From: Amycolatopsis saalfeldensis
GTDB taxonomy: Bacteria > Actinomycetota > Actinomycetes > Mycobacteriales > Pseudonocardiaceae
Length of the DNA stretch: 64,000 nucleotides
Direction of reading: 5' to 3'
Assembly (NCBI RefSeq): GCF_900110575.1
Contig: NZ_FOEF01000013.1
Coordinates: 205,776 to 269,775 of the forward strand
Below are positions 1 through 7,916 of this stretch, one piece after another (positions within the stretch are counted from its first letter, which is position 1; each line of letters begins with the position of its first letter). A model generated the notes under the pieces. It did not search any database, had not been told where the DNA came from, and was given only the letters and a program-made list of their open reading frames with translations. The translations under genes were made by a program, and so were the position numbers.

Positions 1-3000
1 ATCACCACGCTCGAGGTGATGCTGGAGGACGTGCTCGCGAACCGGCCGCGGTTCGACCCGATGTCCTCGTCGCGGGTGTCCGGGCCGCACCTGGTGGTGG
101 TGCTCGACGGCGGCTCGTTCGCCGGCTCGGACCACCTGATGACCGTCGGCGGCGTCGAGGGCGTCACCATGGTCGACCTCACCACCGTGCCGCCGAACAC
201 CCCGGAGCCGACCACGCTGGTGCTGGACGTCGGGCCCGACGGCACGCTGACCAACCTCGCCGGCCTCGAAGAGACCGAGCTGGGCCAGGCCGATCAGCTG
301 CCGTTGCCGACGGCCGAGGCGCTGGCCCGGCAGCTGGCCCCGCTGCGGCTCACCGCCGCTTCCCGCGGTGAGCAGCCGTTGAGCGCCGAACTCGGCCTGG
401 ACGGGCTGCTGGACCTCGGCGACCCGTTCGCCTTCGACCCGGCCGACACCTGGCTGCCGCGGCCGAGCCGCGACCGGCTGCGCGTCAAGTTCGGCATCCG
501 GCCCGACGGCACCCCGATCGAGCTGGACCTCAAGGAGTCCGCGCAGGACGGGATGGGCCCGCACGGGCTGCTGATCGGCGCCACCGGCTCCGGCAAGAGC
601 GAGCTGCTGCGCACCCTGGTCCTCGCGCTGGCGATCACCCACTCGCCGAACACGCTCAACTTCGCGCTGATCGACTTCAAGGGCGGCGCGACGTTCACCC
701 GGCTGGACAAGCTGCCGCACACCAGCGCGGTGATCACCAACCTCGCCGAGGAGCTGCCGCTGGTCGACCGGATGACCGAGGCGATCAACGGCGAGCTGAT
801 CCGGCGTCAGGAGCTCCTGCGCGCGGCCGGGAACTTCTCGTCCCTGCGCGACTACGAAAAGGCCCGCAACTCCGGCGCCCCGCTGCCGGAGGTCCCGACG
901 CTGCTGGTGGTGTGCGACGAGTTCAGCGAGCTGCTCTCGGCCCGGCCGGACTTCATCGACATGTTCGTCCAGATCGGCCGCGTCGGCCGGTCGCTCGGCG
1001 TGCACCTGCTGCTCGCCTCGCAACGGCTGGAAGAGGGCCGCCTGCGCGGGCTCGACACGCACCTGTCCTACCGCATCGGCCTCCGGACGTTCTCCGAGAT
1101 CGACAGCCGCGTGGTGCTGGGCGTGACCGACGCGTTCACCCTGCCCCGCGCACCCGGGCACGGCTTCCTGAAGTTCGGCGACGAGCCGATGGTCCGGTTC
1201 CGCTCGGCCTACGTCTCCGGCGTGCACACCGCGGGCGCGGTCGTCGGCGGCACCGGCCCGGACCGGCTGCCCGGCATGCAGGCCTACTCCACCGCGTACG
1301 TCGCGCCGCCGGTCGAGGAGGACGAGCAGGTCCGCCCGGCCGACGACCCGGACGAGGCGATCGGCGAGAGCCTGATGGACATCCTGGTCGACCGGTTCGC
1401 CGGCCGCGGGGTGCCCGCCCACCGGATCTGGCTGCCGCCGCTGGCCGAGCCCTCCACTGTGGACGGTCTGCTCGGGCCGGCCGTGGTGGACCCGGTCCGC
1501 GGCCTCCAGGCGGGCGACGCCGGCCTGCGGGGCAGCCTCAAGGCGGTCGCGGGGGTCGTCGACCGGCCGCTGGACCAGCGGCGCGACCCGCTGGTGCTGG
1601 ACCTGTCCGCGGCGGCCGGGCACCTGGTCATCACCGGGGCGCCGCGCTCGGGCAAGAGCACCGCGCTGCGGGCCGTGATCACCTCCCTTTCGCTCACCCA
1701 CACCCCGCGTGAAGTGCAGTTCTACTGCCTGGACTTCGGCGGCGGCGGGCTCGCGTCGCTGCGCGGGCTGCCGCACGTCGGCGGGGTCGCGGGCCGCCAG
1801 AGCGCCGGCGCGGTCCGGCGCACGGTCGCCGAGGTGTCCACCGTGCTCGCCGAGCGGGAGCGCCGGTTCGCCGAGGACGAGGTCGACGGGATGGCCGCCT
1901 ACCGCGAGCTGCGCCCGGACGACGACCCGTACGGCGACGTGTTCCTGGTGGTCGACGGCTGGCCCACGCTGCGCAAGGACTACGAGGACCTGGAGGACGT
2001 GATCGGCGCGATCGCCGCCCGCGGGCTGGCCTACGGCGTGCACATCCTGGCGTCCTGCTCGCGTTCGTTCGACATCCGCCCGACCGTGCGCGACCTGTTC
2101 GGCAGCCGCATCGAGCTGCGGCTCGGCGATCCGGTGGACACCATGGTCGACCGGATGAGCGCGCTGAACGTGCCGGAGAACTCGCCCGGGCGCGGCATCA
2201 CCAGCACCGGGCACCAGCTGCTGATGGCGCTGCCGCGGATCGACGGCCTCGAGACCGTCGACGACCTGCCGCGCGGAGTGTCCACAATGGTCACCGCGGT
2301 GGCCGAGGCGTGGCCGGGCGAGCCCGCGCCGAACGTCCGGCTGCTCCCGGCGAAGCTCGCCTTCGAAGCCCTTCCGCCCCGCGACGATCCGGCCGCCCAC
2401 CGGCTTTCGATCGGTATCGCGGAGAAGGACCTGGCGCCGGTTCAGCTCGATTTCTCCGCGGACGCGCACCTGCTGCTGCTCGGCGACGCCGACTCCGGCA
2501 AGACGGCGTTCCTGCGCACGCTGGCCCGGCGGATCACCGACTCCTACACCCCGGACCAGGCGCGCGTGCTCCTGGTGGACCACCGTCGCGGGCTGCTCGG
2601 CGAAGTCGGCCCGGACCACCTGCTCGGCTACGGCACGGATCTGGCCACCACCACGCGGCTGATGAACGACGCGGCGCGGGCGATGGCCGAGCGGCTGCCG
2701 GGCCCGGACGTCACCCCGGAGCAGCTGCGCGCGCGGAGCTGGTGGCAGGGACCGGAGCTGTTCGTGCTCGTCGACGACTACGACCTGGTCGCGTCGGTGA
2801 TGGAGAACCCGTTCCTGCCGCTGATGGAGTACTTGGCGCAGGGCCGCGACATCGGGCTGCACGTGGTGCTGACCCGTCGCTCGGGCGGCGCCGGACGCGC
2901 GTTGTTCGAACAGTTCCTCGCGCGTGTGCGCGACGTCGGCTCGCCCGGGCTGATGCTGTCGGGCGACCGAGAGGAGGGCCCGCTGCTCGGTGGGCTCAAA

Positions 3001-3093
3001 CCCGAGTCCCTGCCGCCAGGACGCGGCAGGCTGATCACCCGTCGTGAGGGTGCCCGGCTGCTTCAGCTGGCCTGGCTGCCGCCGCGCGAGTGA
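1..3093 (+). CDS. eccC: Type VII secretion FtsK/SpoIIIE ATPase EccC (3' part)
   Basis: Membrane-associated motor ATPase that recognises and drives substrates through the ESX/type VII secretion machine. The frame is open from base 1, so the N-terminus (normally two membrane helices) lies upstream; about 1030 residues are present. Three FtsK/SpoIIIE ATPase modules are visible with P-loops near 577-600 (GATGSGKS), 1636-1659 (GAPRSGKS) and 2482-2505 (GDADSGKT). Only the first has a canonical Walker B (LLVVCDEF). The second and third read VVDGW and LVDDYD, matching the known pattern of one active and two regulatory or substrate-binding modules. Two small probable substrates follow immediately. Confidence 0.95.
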   Translation: MTTLEVMLEDVLANRPRFDPMSSSRVSGPHLVVVLDGGSFAGSDHLMTVGGVEGVTMVDLTTVPPNTPEPTTLVLDVGPDGTLTNLAGLEETELGQADQLPLPTAEALARQLAPLRLTAASRGEQPLSAELGLDGLLDLGDPFAFDPADTWLPRPSRDRLRVKFGIRPDGTPIELDLKESAQDGMGPHGLLIGATGSGKSELLRTLVLALAITHSPNTLNFALIDFKGGATFTRLDKLPHTSAVITNLAEELPLVDRMTEAINGELIRRQELLRAAGNFSSLRDYEKARNSGAPLPEVPTLLVVCDEFSELLSARPDFIDMFVQIGRVGRSLGVHLLLASQRLEEGRLRGLDTHLSYRIGLRTFSEIDSRVVLGVTDAFTLPRAPGHGFLKFGDEPMVRFRSAYVSGVHTAGAVVGGTGPDRLPGMQAYSTAYVAPPVEEDEQVRPADDPDEAIGESLMDILVDRFAGRGVPAHRIWLPPLAEPSTVDGLLGPAVVDPVRGLQAGDAGLRGSLKAVAGVVDRPLDQRRDPLVLDLSAAAGHLVITGAPRSGKSTALRAVITSLSLTHTPREVQFYCLDFGGGGLASLRGLPHVGGVAGRQSAGAVRRTVAEVSTVLAERERRFAEDEVDGMAAYRELRPDDDPYGDVFLVVDGWPTLRKDYEDLEDVIGAIAARGLAYGVHILASCSRSFDIRPTVRDLFGSRIELRLGDPVDTMVDRMSALNVPENSPGRGITSTGHQLLMALPRIDGLETVDDLPRGVSTMVTAVAEAWPGEPAPNVRLLPAKLAFEALPPRDDPAAHRLSIGIAEKDLAPVQLDFSADAHLLLLGDADSGKTAFLRTLARRITDSYTPDQARVLLVDHRRGLLGEVGPDHLLGYGTDLATTTRLMNDAARAMAERLPGPDVTPEQLRARSWWQGPELFVLVDDYDLVASVMENPFLPLMEYLAQGRDIGLHVVLTRRSGGAGRALFEQFLARVRDVGSPGLMLSGDREEGPLLGGLKPESLPPGRGRLITRREGARLLQLAWLPPRE

Positions 3094-3144
3094 CGCGAAG
3101 TGACCGCGGAATCCAGCTACTAACAGCACAGTAGGAGGCGAAAA

Positions 3145-3495
3145 ATGGCAGAAGGAATCAGCGGGCTCAGCGAGTCGATGATGAGGTTCAGCCCGCAGAT
3201 GGACTCGGGCGGGCTCAACCGGCAGGGCGGGGCCGCGGCGGGCGGGGGCATGCAGGAAGGCACCGCCTTCGCGCAGGCGGAAGAGGCGTCCGCGCAGAAA
3301 CTCCAGCAGTTCATGGAACAGGTGCAGCAGGGTTTCGGCGCGTACGCCGGGATCGCCCGCGCCTCCGCCGACGACTACCTGAACGCCGACCAGTCGGGGC
3401 AGCAGACCATCGCGAAGACGCAGAACCTGTCTCCGCTGAAGTCCTCGGCCCCGTTGCACCCGTCGTTGCTGTTCCCGTCCGTGGGAGGTAACTGA
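3145..3495 (+). CDS. Small ESX-associated protein, probable T7SS substrate
   Basis: A 116-residue protein directly after eccC, with a strong AGGAGG ribosome site at about 8 nt. The Gly-rich N-terminal third is followed by a helical Gln/Ala-rich segment (about residues 40-75). It ends in YLNAD (Tyr78-Asp82), which fits the YxxxD/E type VII export signal after a helical hairpin. It is not a canonical WXG100 protein because no WxG turn is visible. Its stop overlaps the next start by one base (TGATG), so the two are translationally coupled and may form a substrate pair. Function is inferred from context and motif. Confidence 0.8.
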   Translation: MAEGISGLSESMMRFSPQMDSGGLNRQGGAAAGGGMQEGTAFAQAEEASAQKLQQFMEQVQQGFGAYAGIARASADDYLNADQSGQQTIAKTQNLSPLKSSAPLHPSLLFPSVGGN

Positions 3496-4826
3496 TGAGC
3501 TACACCGGGATGCAGTTCCCCCAGCAGGTCCAGATCATGAACGCCACCAAGCCGCTGGCTCAGGTGGCCTCGCAGGCGGCACAGATGTGGCAGGACGCCG
3601 GGACCAAGCTCAGCGGCGCGTCTTCCTCGCTGCAGGGCCAGCTCCAGGCGCTGGAGCCGGACTGGACCGACCAGGCCGGCGCGCAACTGCAGCAGCGCGG
3701 CGCGCAGAGCAAGGCGGACATCGATTCGTGGACGGCCGGGATCAGCCAGACCGTCAGCCAGCTCACCAGCCTCTCGTCGGCGATCACCAGCACCGGCCAG
3801 CAGATCGACCAGCTGGTCGCGATGGTGCAGGCCAACCCGTTGGTGGCGGCGCTGCTGATGCCGATGCTGCAGCAGCAGGCCGGCGGGCTGATGGACCAGC
3901 TCGCCCAGCAGTTCGGCACCGCCACCCAGGCGGTTTCGAGCGCCCAGGGCAACGCGTGGAGCGGGCCGACCGGCAGCTCCGGCGGCGGTGGTTCCGCCGG
4001 CGGGTCGTCCTCCGGTGGCGGGCAGTCGGCGAGCGCTTCGAGCGGCGGCGGTGACAGCGGCGCGAGTTCCGCGTCTTCGGCTTCGGGCGACCAGGCGTCG
4101 GCATCCGCTTCCGGCGGCGACGCGGCGGCGGGCGGCGACGGGTCGCAGCAGGACCCGGGCCTGAGCGGCGACCCGTCGCTGTCCGGGCTGGGCGGCAGCG
4201 TGGCCCCGATCGCGCCGCCGACGCTTCCCCCGCTGGCGCCGCTGCCGTCCGCGCCGCCACCGTCGTTGCCCGCGGGGTTCTCGATGCCGCTGGGCGGGCT
4301 CGGCGGTCTGGGCGGCGGTGGCGGCCGCGGCTTCGGCGGGGCCGCGGTGCCCGGCGTCCGGCTGGGCGGCGGCGGGCCGAAACCGTTGCCGCAGGCGGCT
4401 TTCCCGGTGGCTCAGCAGGTCACGCCGACCACTGCCGGGCAGGCGCCGACGGTCCCCGAGGCCGAGCCGGCCCCGCCGTCGAACGGCGGTGGCGGCGGCA
4501 GCGGGATGCCGATGGCGCCGATGTCCGGCCTCGGCGGGGCCGGCGCCGGTGCCGCCGGTGGCACGCCCGGATCCGGTGCCCTGCAACGGCCCGCGCCGGG
4601 CCGGGGCCCCCGTCGCACGACCCCGCCCGGCCTGCCCGCCTCCCTGCGCGGCAAAGCGGGCCGGACCGACCCGGCGGCGTTCGCGCCGCTCGCCCGCACG
4701 GTCCGCCGTGACCGCGCGGACGACCCGACCACGGTCGAGCTGCTCGACGAGGACCTCTGGGTGGTCGGCGACAAGAGCGCCCCGGCGCTCGAACCGCCCG
4801 CTCCGCCGCGTCGTCTGGCTCGCTGA
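3495..4826 (+). CDS. PPE/WXG-like T7SS substrate with Gly/Pro-rich tail
   Basis: A 443-residue protein. The first ~150 residues are a predicted helical bundle with a WxxxxG turn (DWTDQAG), like the large WXG100/PPE-like exported proteins of actinobacterial ESX loci. From about residue 155 it is low-complexity Gly/Ser/Ala and then Pro-rich. A short charged C-terminal segment (about 395-443) contains ELLDEDLWVV. It overlaps the preceding small gene by one base and ends just before a strong terminator. Probably secreted or surface-exposed. Family assignment is by shape and context, not by a named domain. Confidence 0.75.
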   Translation: MSYTGMQFPQQVQIMNATKPLAQVASQAAQMWQDAGTKLSGASSSLQGQLQALEPDWTDQAGAQLQQRGAQSKADIDSWTAGISQTVSQLTSLSSAITSTGQQIDQLVAMVQANPLVAALLMPMLQQQAGGLMDQLAQQFGTATQAVSSAQGNAWSGPTGSSGGGGSAGGSSSGGGQSASASSGGGDSGASSASSASGDQASASASGGDAAAGGDGSQQDPGLSGDPSLSGLGGSVAPIAPPTLPPLAPLPSAPPPSLPAGFSMPLGGLGGLGGGGGRGFGGAAVPGVRLGGGGPKPLPQAAFPVAQQVTPTTAGQAPTVPEAEPAPPSNGGGGGSGMPMAPMSGLGGAGAGAAGGTPGSGALQRPAPGRGPRRTTPPGLPASLRGKAGRTDPAAFAPLARTVRRDRADDPTTVELLDEDLWVVGDKSAPALEPPAPPRRLAR

Positions 4827-4839
4827 CCCGGCCCCAATG

Positions 4840-4892
4840 GCTCGTGAGTGTTCAGGACGGTTCTGACCGTCCTGAACACTCACGAGCTTTTT
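4840..4892 (+). terminator. Strong intrinsic terminator after the T7SS substrate gene
   Basis: Perfect 21-bp inverted repeat (4840-4860 with 4867-4887), 6-nt loop, followed by five T residues (4888-4892). It ends the eccC-substrate transcript 14 nt after the stop codon. It may also stop transcription from the converging eccD-eccB pair. Confidence 0.9.
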
Positions 4893-5001
4893 CTTGCCCT
4901 TGGCGGGAAAACCTTTGGGCACGGGACGCAGCCGGACGCCGCTCCGGCCCGTGATGGCGGCTGGAGCGGCACCGACTGCGGCTGGGGTTACTGATTCGGC
5001 G

Positions 5002-6396
5002 TCACCATTGCCGCATCGCCGAAGCGTGGTCCAGACCAGGCCCCTGCGGCACCCGGGCCATCAGCCCGGCGGGGATCCGCACCGGCGCGATGCCGCGGTA
5101 GCCGAGTGAGTCGAGCAGGTCCGGGCTGCTCAGCGGGTACGCCCGGCCCAGGTCCGTGACCACGGCATAGGTGCCGGCCGGGGCCTGGTCGCTCGGCATC
5201 ACCTCGACCACCGCCGCCGTCCCCGGCGGCACGAGCACCTGGTCGGCCAGCGCGACCCCGCCCGGAGTCCGGCCGGGAGTGGTGTTCGCGGGCGGCGGCA
5301 GCTCGTCGCCGACGCTCGCACTCGGGACGGACGCGCCCGGGGCGAACGTCAGGCAGACGCGGTCCGAGCCGGCCGCGAACACCGGCCGGGCCGCGGGCGG
5401 GTCTTCGTCGGTGGCCGCCGGGCGGGCGGCCACCGACGCGCCGCTCACCTCGATCGGGCTCAGCCGTACCGGGAACGGCTCGGCGCCGCCGTAGGCACCG
5501 GTCGTCGGCCGGTACGCGCGCTGGATCTCGTACTCCAGCGGGGTGATCGGCCGCAGCTGCCCGGTTTCGGCGAGGTAGTACTGGTTCTCCATGGTCAGCA
5601 GCTGCCCGGCGAGCAGGTCCGGGCGGCCGGGCACCGCGTGGGACGGCTTCCCGGCGTCCGGCACCGCGATCGGGGTGAGCGGGGCGCCGACGGGCAGCAC
5701 GTCGACCACCGCGGCCCCGACCCGCGTGCGCGGGGCCGAGCCGAGCGCCAGCTCGACCGTGACCGCGTCCGCGGCGGCGATCTTGTGCCGGTGGCCGCCG
5801 GCCACCAGGTACTCGTCGCCGGTTTCCGGGGTCTGCACGAGCAGCGCGCGGTCCCCGAGCGGGGTGCCGCCGGGTGCCTGGTGCCCGACCAGCAACGCCG
5901 AGCGGTACGTCGTGGCGCCGGTGAGGTCGGTGCCCGGCTGGGAGCACAGCGTCCAGCCGTCGCGCAGCACCTGGCCGGGCGCGGGCAGCGCGTCCGGCGC
6001 GTCCTGGATGCCGATCCGCGGCCCGCGGGGGACGCCGATCAGGGAGTTCGCCGAGACCGAGGTCGTCGCCGCGTGGCTGCCGAGGGCGAGCAGCGCGGAC
6101 GCGTAGTTCGTCACCGGGTCGAGCTTCCCGTTGAGGTAGACGAATCGCGTGCCGGTCTCCTTCTCGACGATCACCGACTTGCCGTCCTGCCAGCTGTGGT
6201 CGCCGCCGGGGGAGAGCAGGCCGTACACCCCCGCCGCGGCGAGCCCGATGACGGCGAGCACGACCCCGGCGACGGCGGCGCCCGCGGGCAGCCGGAAGGG
6301 TGGCTGTTCGGGGTCGGTCTCCCGGGTCACCAGCGCGGAAACCGTGCGCTGCAAGAGGAATTGGTGGGCTTGGAGCCGATCGCGCGAGGTCGCCAT
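5002..6396 (-). CDS. eccB: Type VII secretion protein EccB
   Basis: Membrane-anchored core component of the ESX secretion complex, 464 residues, the usual size. A cytosolic N-terminus with ATSRDRLQAHQFLLQR (typical EccB start) precedes one membrane helix at about residues 40-60 and a large extracytoplasmic domain. The start is one base after the eccD stop, so eccD and eccB form one operon. It faces the eccC operon across a 0.2-kb gap that includes the terminator. Confidence 0.93.
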   Translation of the reverse strand: MATSRDRLQAHQFLLQRTVSALVTRETDPEQPPFRLPAGAAVAGVVLAVIGLAAAGVYGLLSPGGDHSWQDGKSVIVEKETGTRFVYLNGKLDPVTNYASALLALGSHAATTSVSANSLIGVPRGPRIGIQDAPDALPAPGQVLRDGWTLCSQPGTDLTGATTYRSALLVGHQAPGGTPLGDRALLVQTPETGDEYLVAGGHRHKIAAADAVTVELALGSAPRTRVGAAVVDVLPVGAPLTPIAVPDAGKPSHAVPGRPDLLAGQLLTMENQYYLAETGQLRPITPLEYEIQRAYRPTTGAYGGAEPFPVRLSPIEVSGASVAARPAATDEDPPAARPVFAAGSDRVCLTFAPGASVPSASVGDELPPPANTTPGRTPGGVALADQVLVPPGTAAVVEVMPSDQAPAGTYAVVTDLGRAYPLSSPDLLDSLGYRGIAPVRIPAGLMARVPQGPGLDHASAMRQW

Positions 6397-6397
6397 G

Positions 6398-7774
6398 TCA
6401 GCCGCCCAGCCCGCGCAGGTAGCCGTACAGCCCGAGCACCGCGCACACCACGGGCACCACGGCCAGCACCAGCGCCATCTCGAGCAGCTCGGCGTAACGG
6501 CCCCAGCGTGGACTCGAGGGCTGGGTGCTGCGCCGCAGTCCGATCACGACGATCAAAGTGGACAGTCCGAACAGGACTGGACCGGCCACGGTCAGCGGAC
6601 CGGCGGCGAGCAGGGGGCCGAGTGCCAGCGCCGTCGCCCCGGATCCGGCGGCGAGCAGCCAGGCGACCCGTTGGGCGAGCACGGGGTGCAGCCGCGCGCG
6701 CAGGGTGAAGCCCACGGTGAGCAGGATGGCCAGTACCAGCGCGGAGGTGCCGCCGTCGCGGACCAGCAGGACCAGCGATGGCACGGCCGCGATGACCGCG
6801 CCGCACACCAGCCCGGTGAGCAGGCCGTCCGCGCGGACGACGGTGGCGTACACCGCGGCGCGCGAAGGCATCGGCTCGTCGCGGAGCAGGTCGGCGGTGC
6901 CACGCGGGAGCACCGGGATCGGCATCCGCGCGGCCCGGATCGACAGGGGCGCGAGCAGCGGCGAGAAGGCGAGCGCGCTCCCCGCGATGACCGCCGCGGC
7001 GCCGGTGGTGCCGAACGTGTCCATCGTCGCGAGCCAGCCGCCGAGCACGGCCAGCAGCCCGCTGGTCGAGCCGGCGATGAACAACGCCGGCCGGTCGACG
7101 ACGCCGAGCAGGCCGAGCACGGCGGCCAGCAGCAGCGCCGCCCCGGCCGCGATCAGCTGCGGCGCGCCGAGCCCGGTCAACGGCCGGTCACCGGCGAACA
7201 GCAGGCCGCCGCCGGCGAACGCGAAGGGCAGCGCTGCCGCGGCGAGCACCGACCCGGCGCCGGCGTCTCCCATGGCCCTGGCCAGCGCCGTTCCCGCGAT
7301 CAGCAACAGCAGCGCGGCGCCGAGCGCCCACGCGGCGGGCCCGGGCCACGGCGGTCCGGCGAACGCCACCGCGACCAGCGCCAGCAGCGCGCCGACGGCG
7401 CCCGCCACGAGCCCGGCCCGCCGGGTGTGCCGCGGGTCCCACGCGCTGCTGGCGCGTTCGGCGCCGGCGGCGATCGCGGCGACGAGGTCGTCGTACTCCA
7501 GCTCGGGCCACTCGGTGCGGGCCGGGACGAGGTTGAGCACCTCGCCGTCGAGCACCCGGTGGGTGGCCAGCGTGCTCGCGCCGCCGAGCACGGTGCCGTC
7601 GGGGCGGCGGAGCACCCAGCCGCCGTTCGGCACGCCTTGGTCGGCCAGGTGTTCCCCGGCGTGCTGGAGCAGGCCGGGCAGCAGTTCGGCGATCGGGGAC
7701 CGTTCGGGCAGGGTCAGATCGACGCGGCGGGCCGGGGCCGCCACGGTGACCCGGACTAGGCCGATGGTGGGCAT
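6398..7774 (-). CDS. eccD: Type VII secretion integral membrane protein EccD
   Basis: Polytopic inner-membrane channel component of the ESX system, 458 residues. The N-terminal ~90 residues are a ubiquitin-like domain (VRVTVAAPARRVDLTLPE). The rest is about eleven hydrophobic membrane helices, the standard EccD layout. First gene of a two-gene operon with eccB. The 142 bp upstream are shared with the divergent kinase-like gene, so both may be co-regulated from one intergenic region. Confidence 0.93.
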   Translation of the reverse strand: MPTIGLVRVTVAAPARRVDLTLPERSPIAELLPGLLQHAGEHLADQGVPNGGWVLRRPDGTVLGGASTLATHRVLDGEVLNLVPARTEWPELEYDDLVAAIAAGAERASSAWDPRHTRRAGLVAGAVGALLALVAVAFAGPPWPGPAAWALGAALLLLIAGTALARAMGDAGAGSVLAAAALPFAFAGGGLLFAGDRPLTGLGAPQLIAAGAALLLAAVLGLLGVVDRPALFIAGSTSGLLAVLGGWLATMDTFGTTGAAAVIAGSALAFSPLLAPLSIRAARMPIPVLPRGTADLLRDEPMPSRAAVYATVVRADGLLTGLVCGAVIAAVPSLVLLVRDGGTSALVLAILLTVGFTLRARLHPVLAQRVAWLLAAGSGATALALGPLLAAGPLTVAGPVLFGLSTLIVVIGLRRSTQPSSPRWGRYAELLEMALVLAVVPVVCAVLGLYGYLRGLGG

Positions 7775-7916
7775 GCGGGTCTTCCTTTCGCAAGGGGCGC
7801 CGCGGCGGCAGCAACCTGCCGGGACGAGCGCGGGTGGCTCGGACCTCTCCTACGATGGGGGCACGGCGCCGGTGGTGGAACGGGGTCGGCAGCTAGCGGA
7901 CACGGAGGTCAGGCGT

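Noticed and set aside
3375..4922. 515-residue minus-strand frame opposite the T7SS substrate gene
   Set aside because: It is the shadow of Gly/Pro-rich coding sequence; very Arg/Gly-rich with no domain.
6149..7759. 536-residue plus-strand frame opposite eccD
   Set aside because: It is Arg/Gln/Gly-rich shadow translation of a real membrane protein gene.
6525..7916. Long 5' extension of the kinase-like frame
   Set aside because: It runs antisense to eccD, has Ser/Thr/Arg-rich shadow composition, and a GGAGG-GTG start at 7917 explains the kinase domain.
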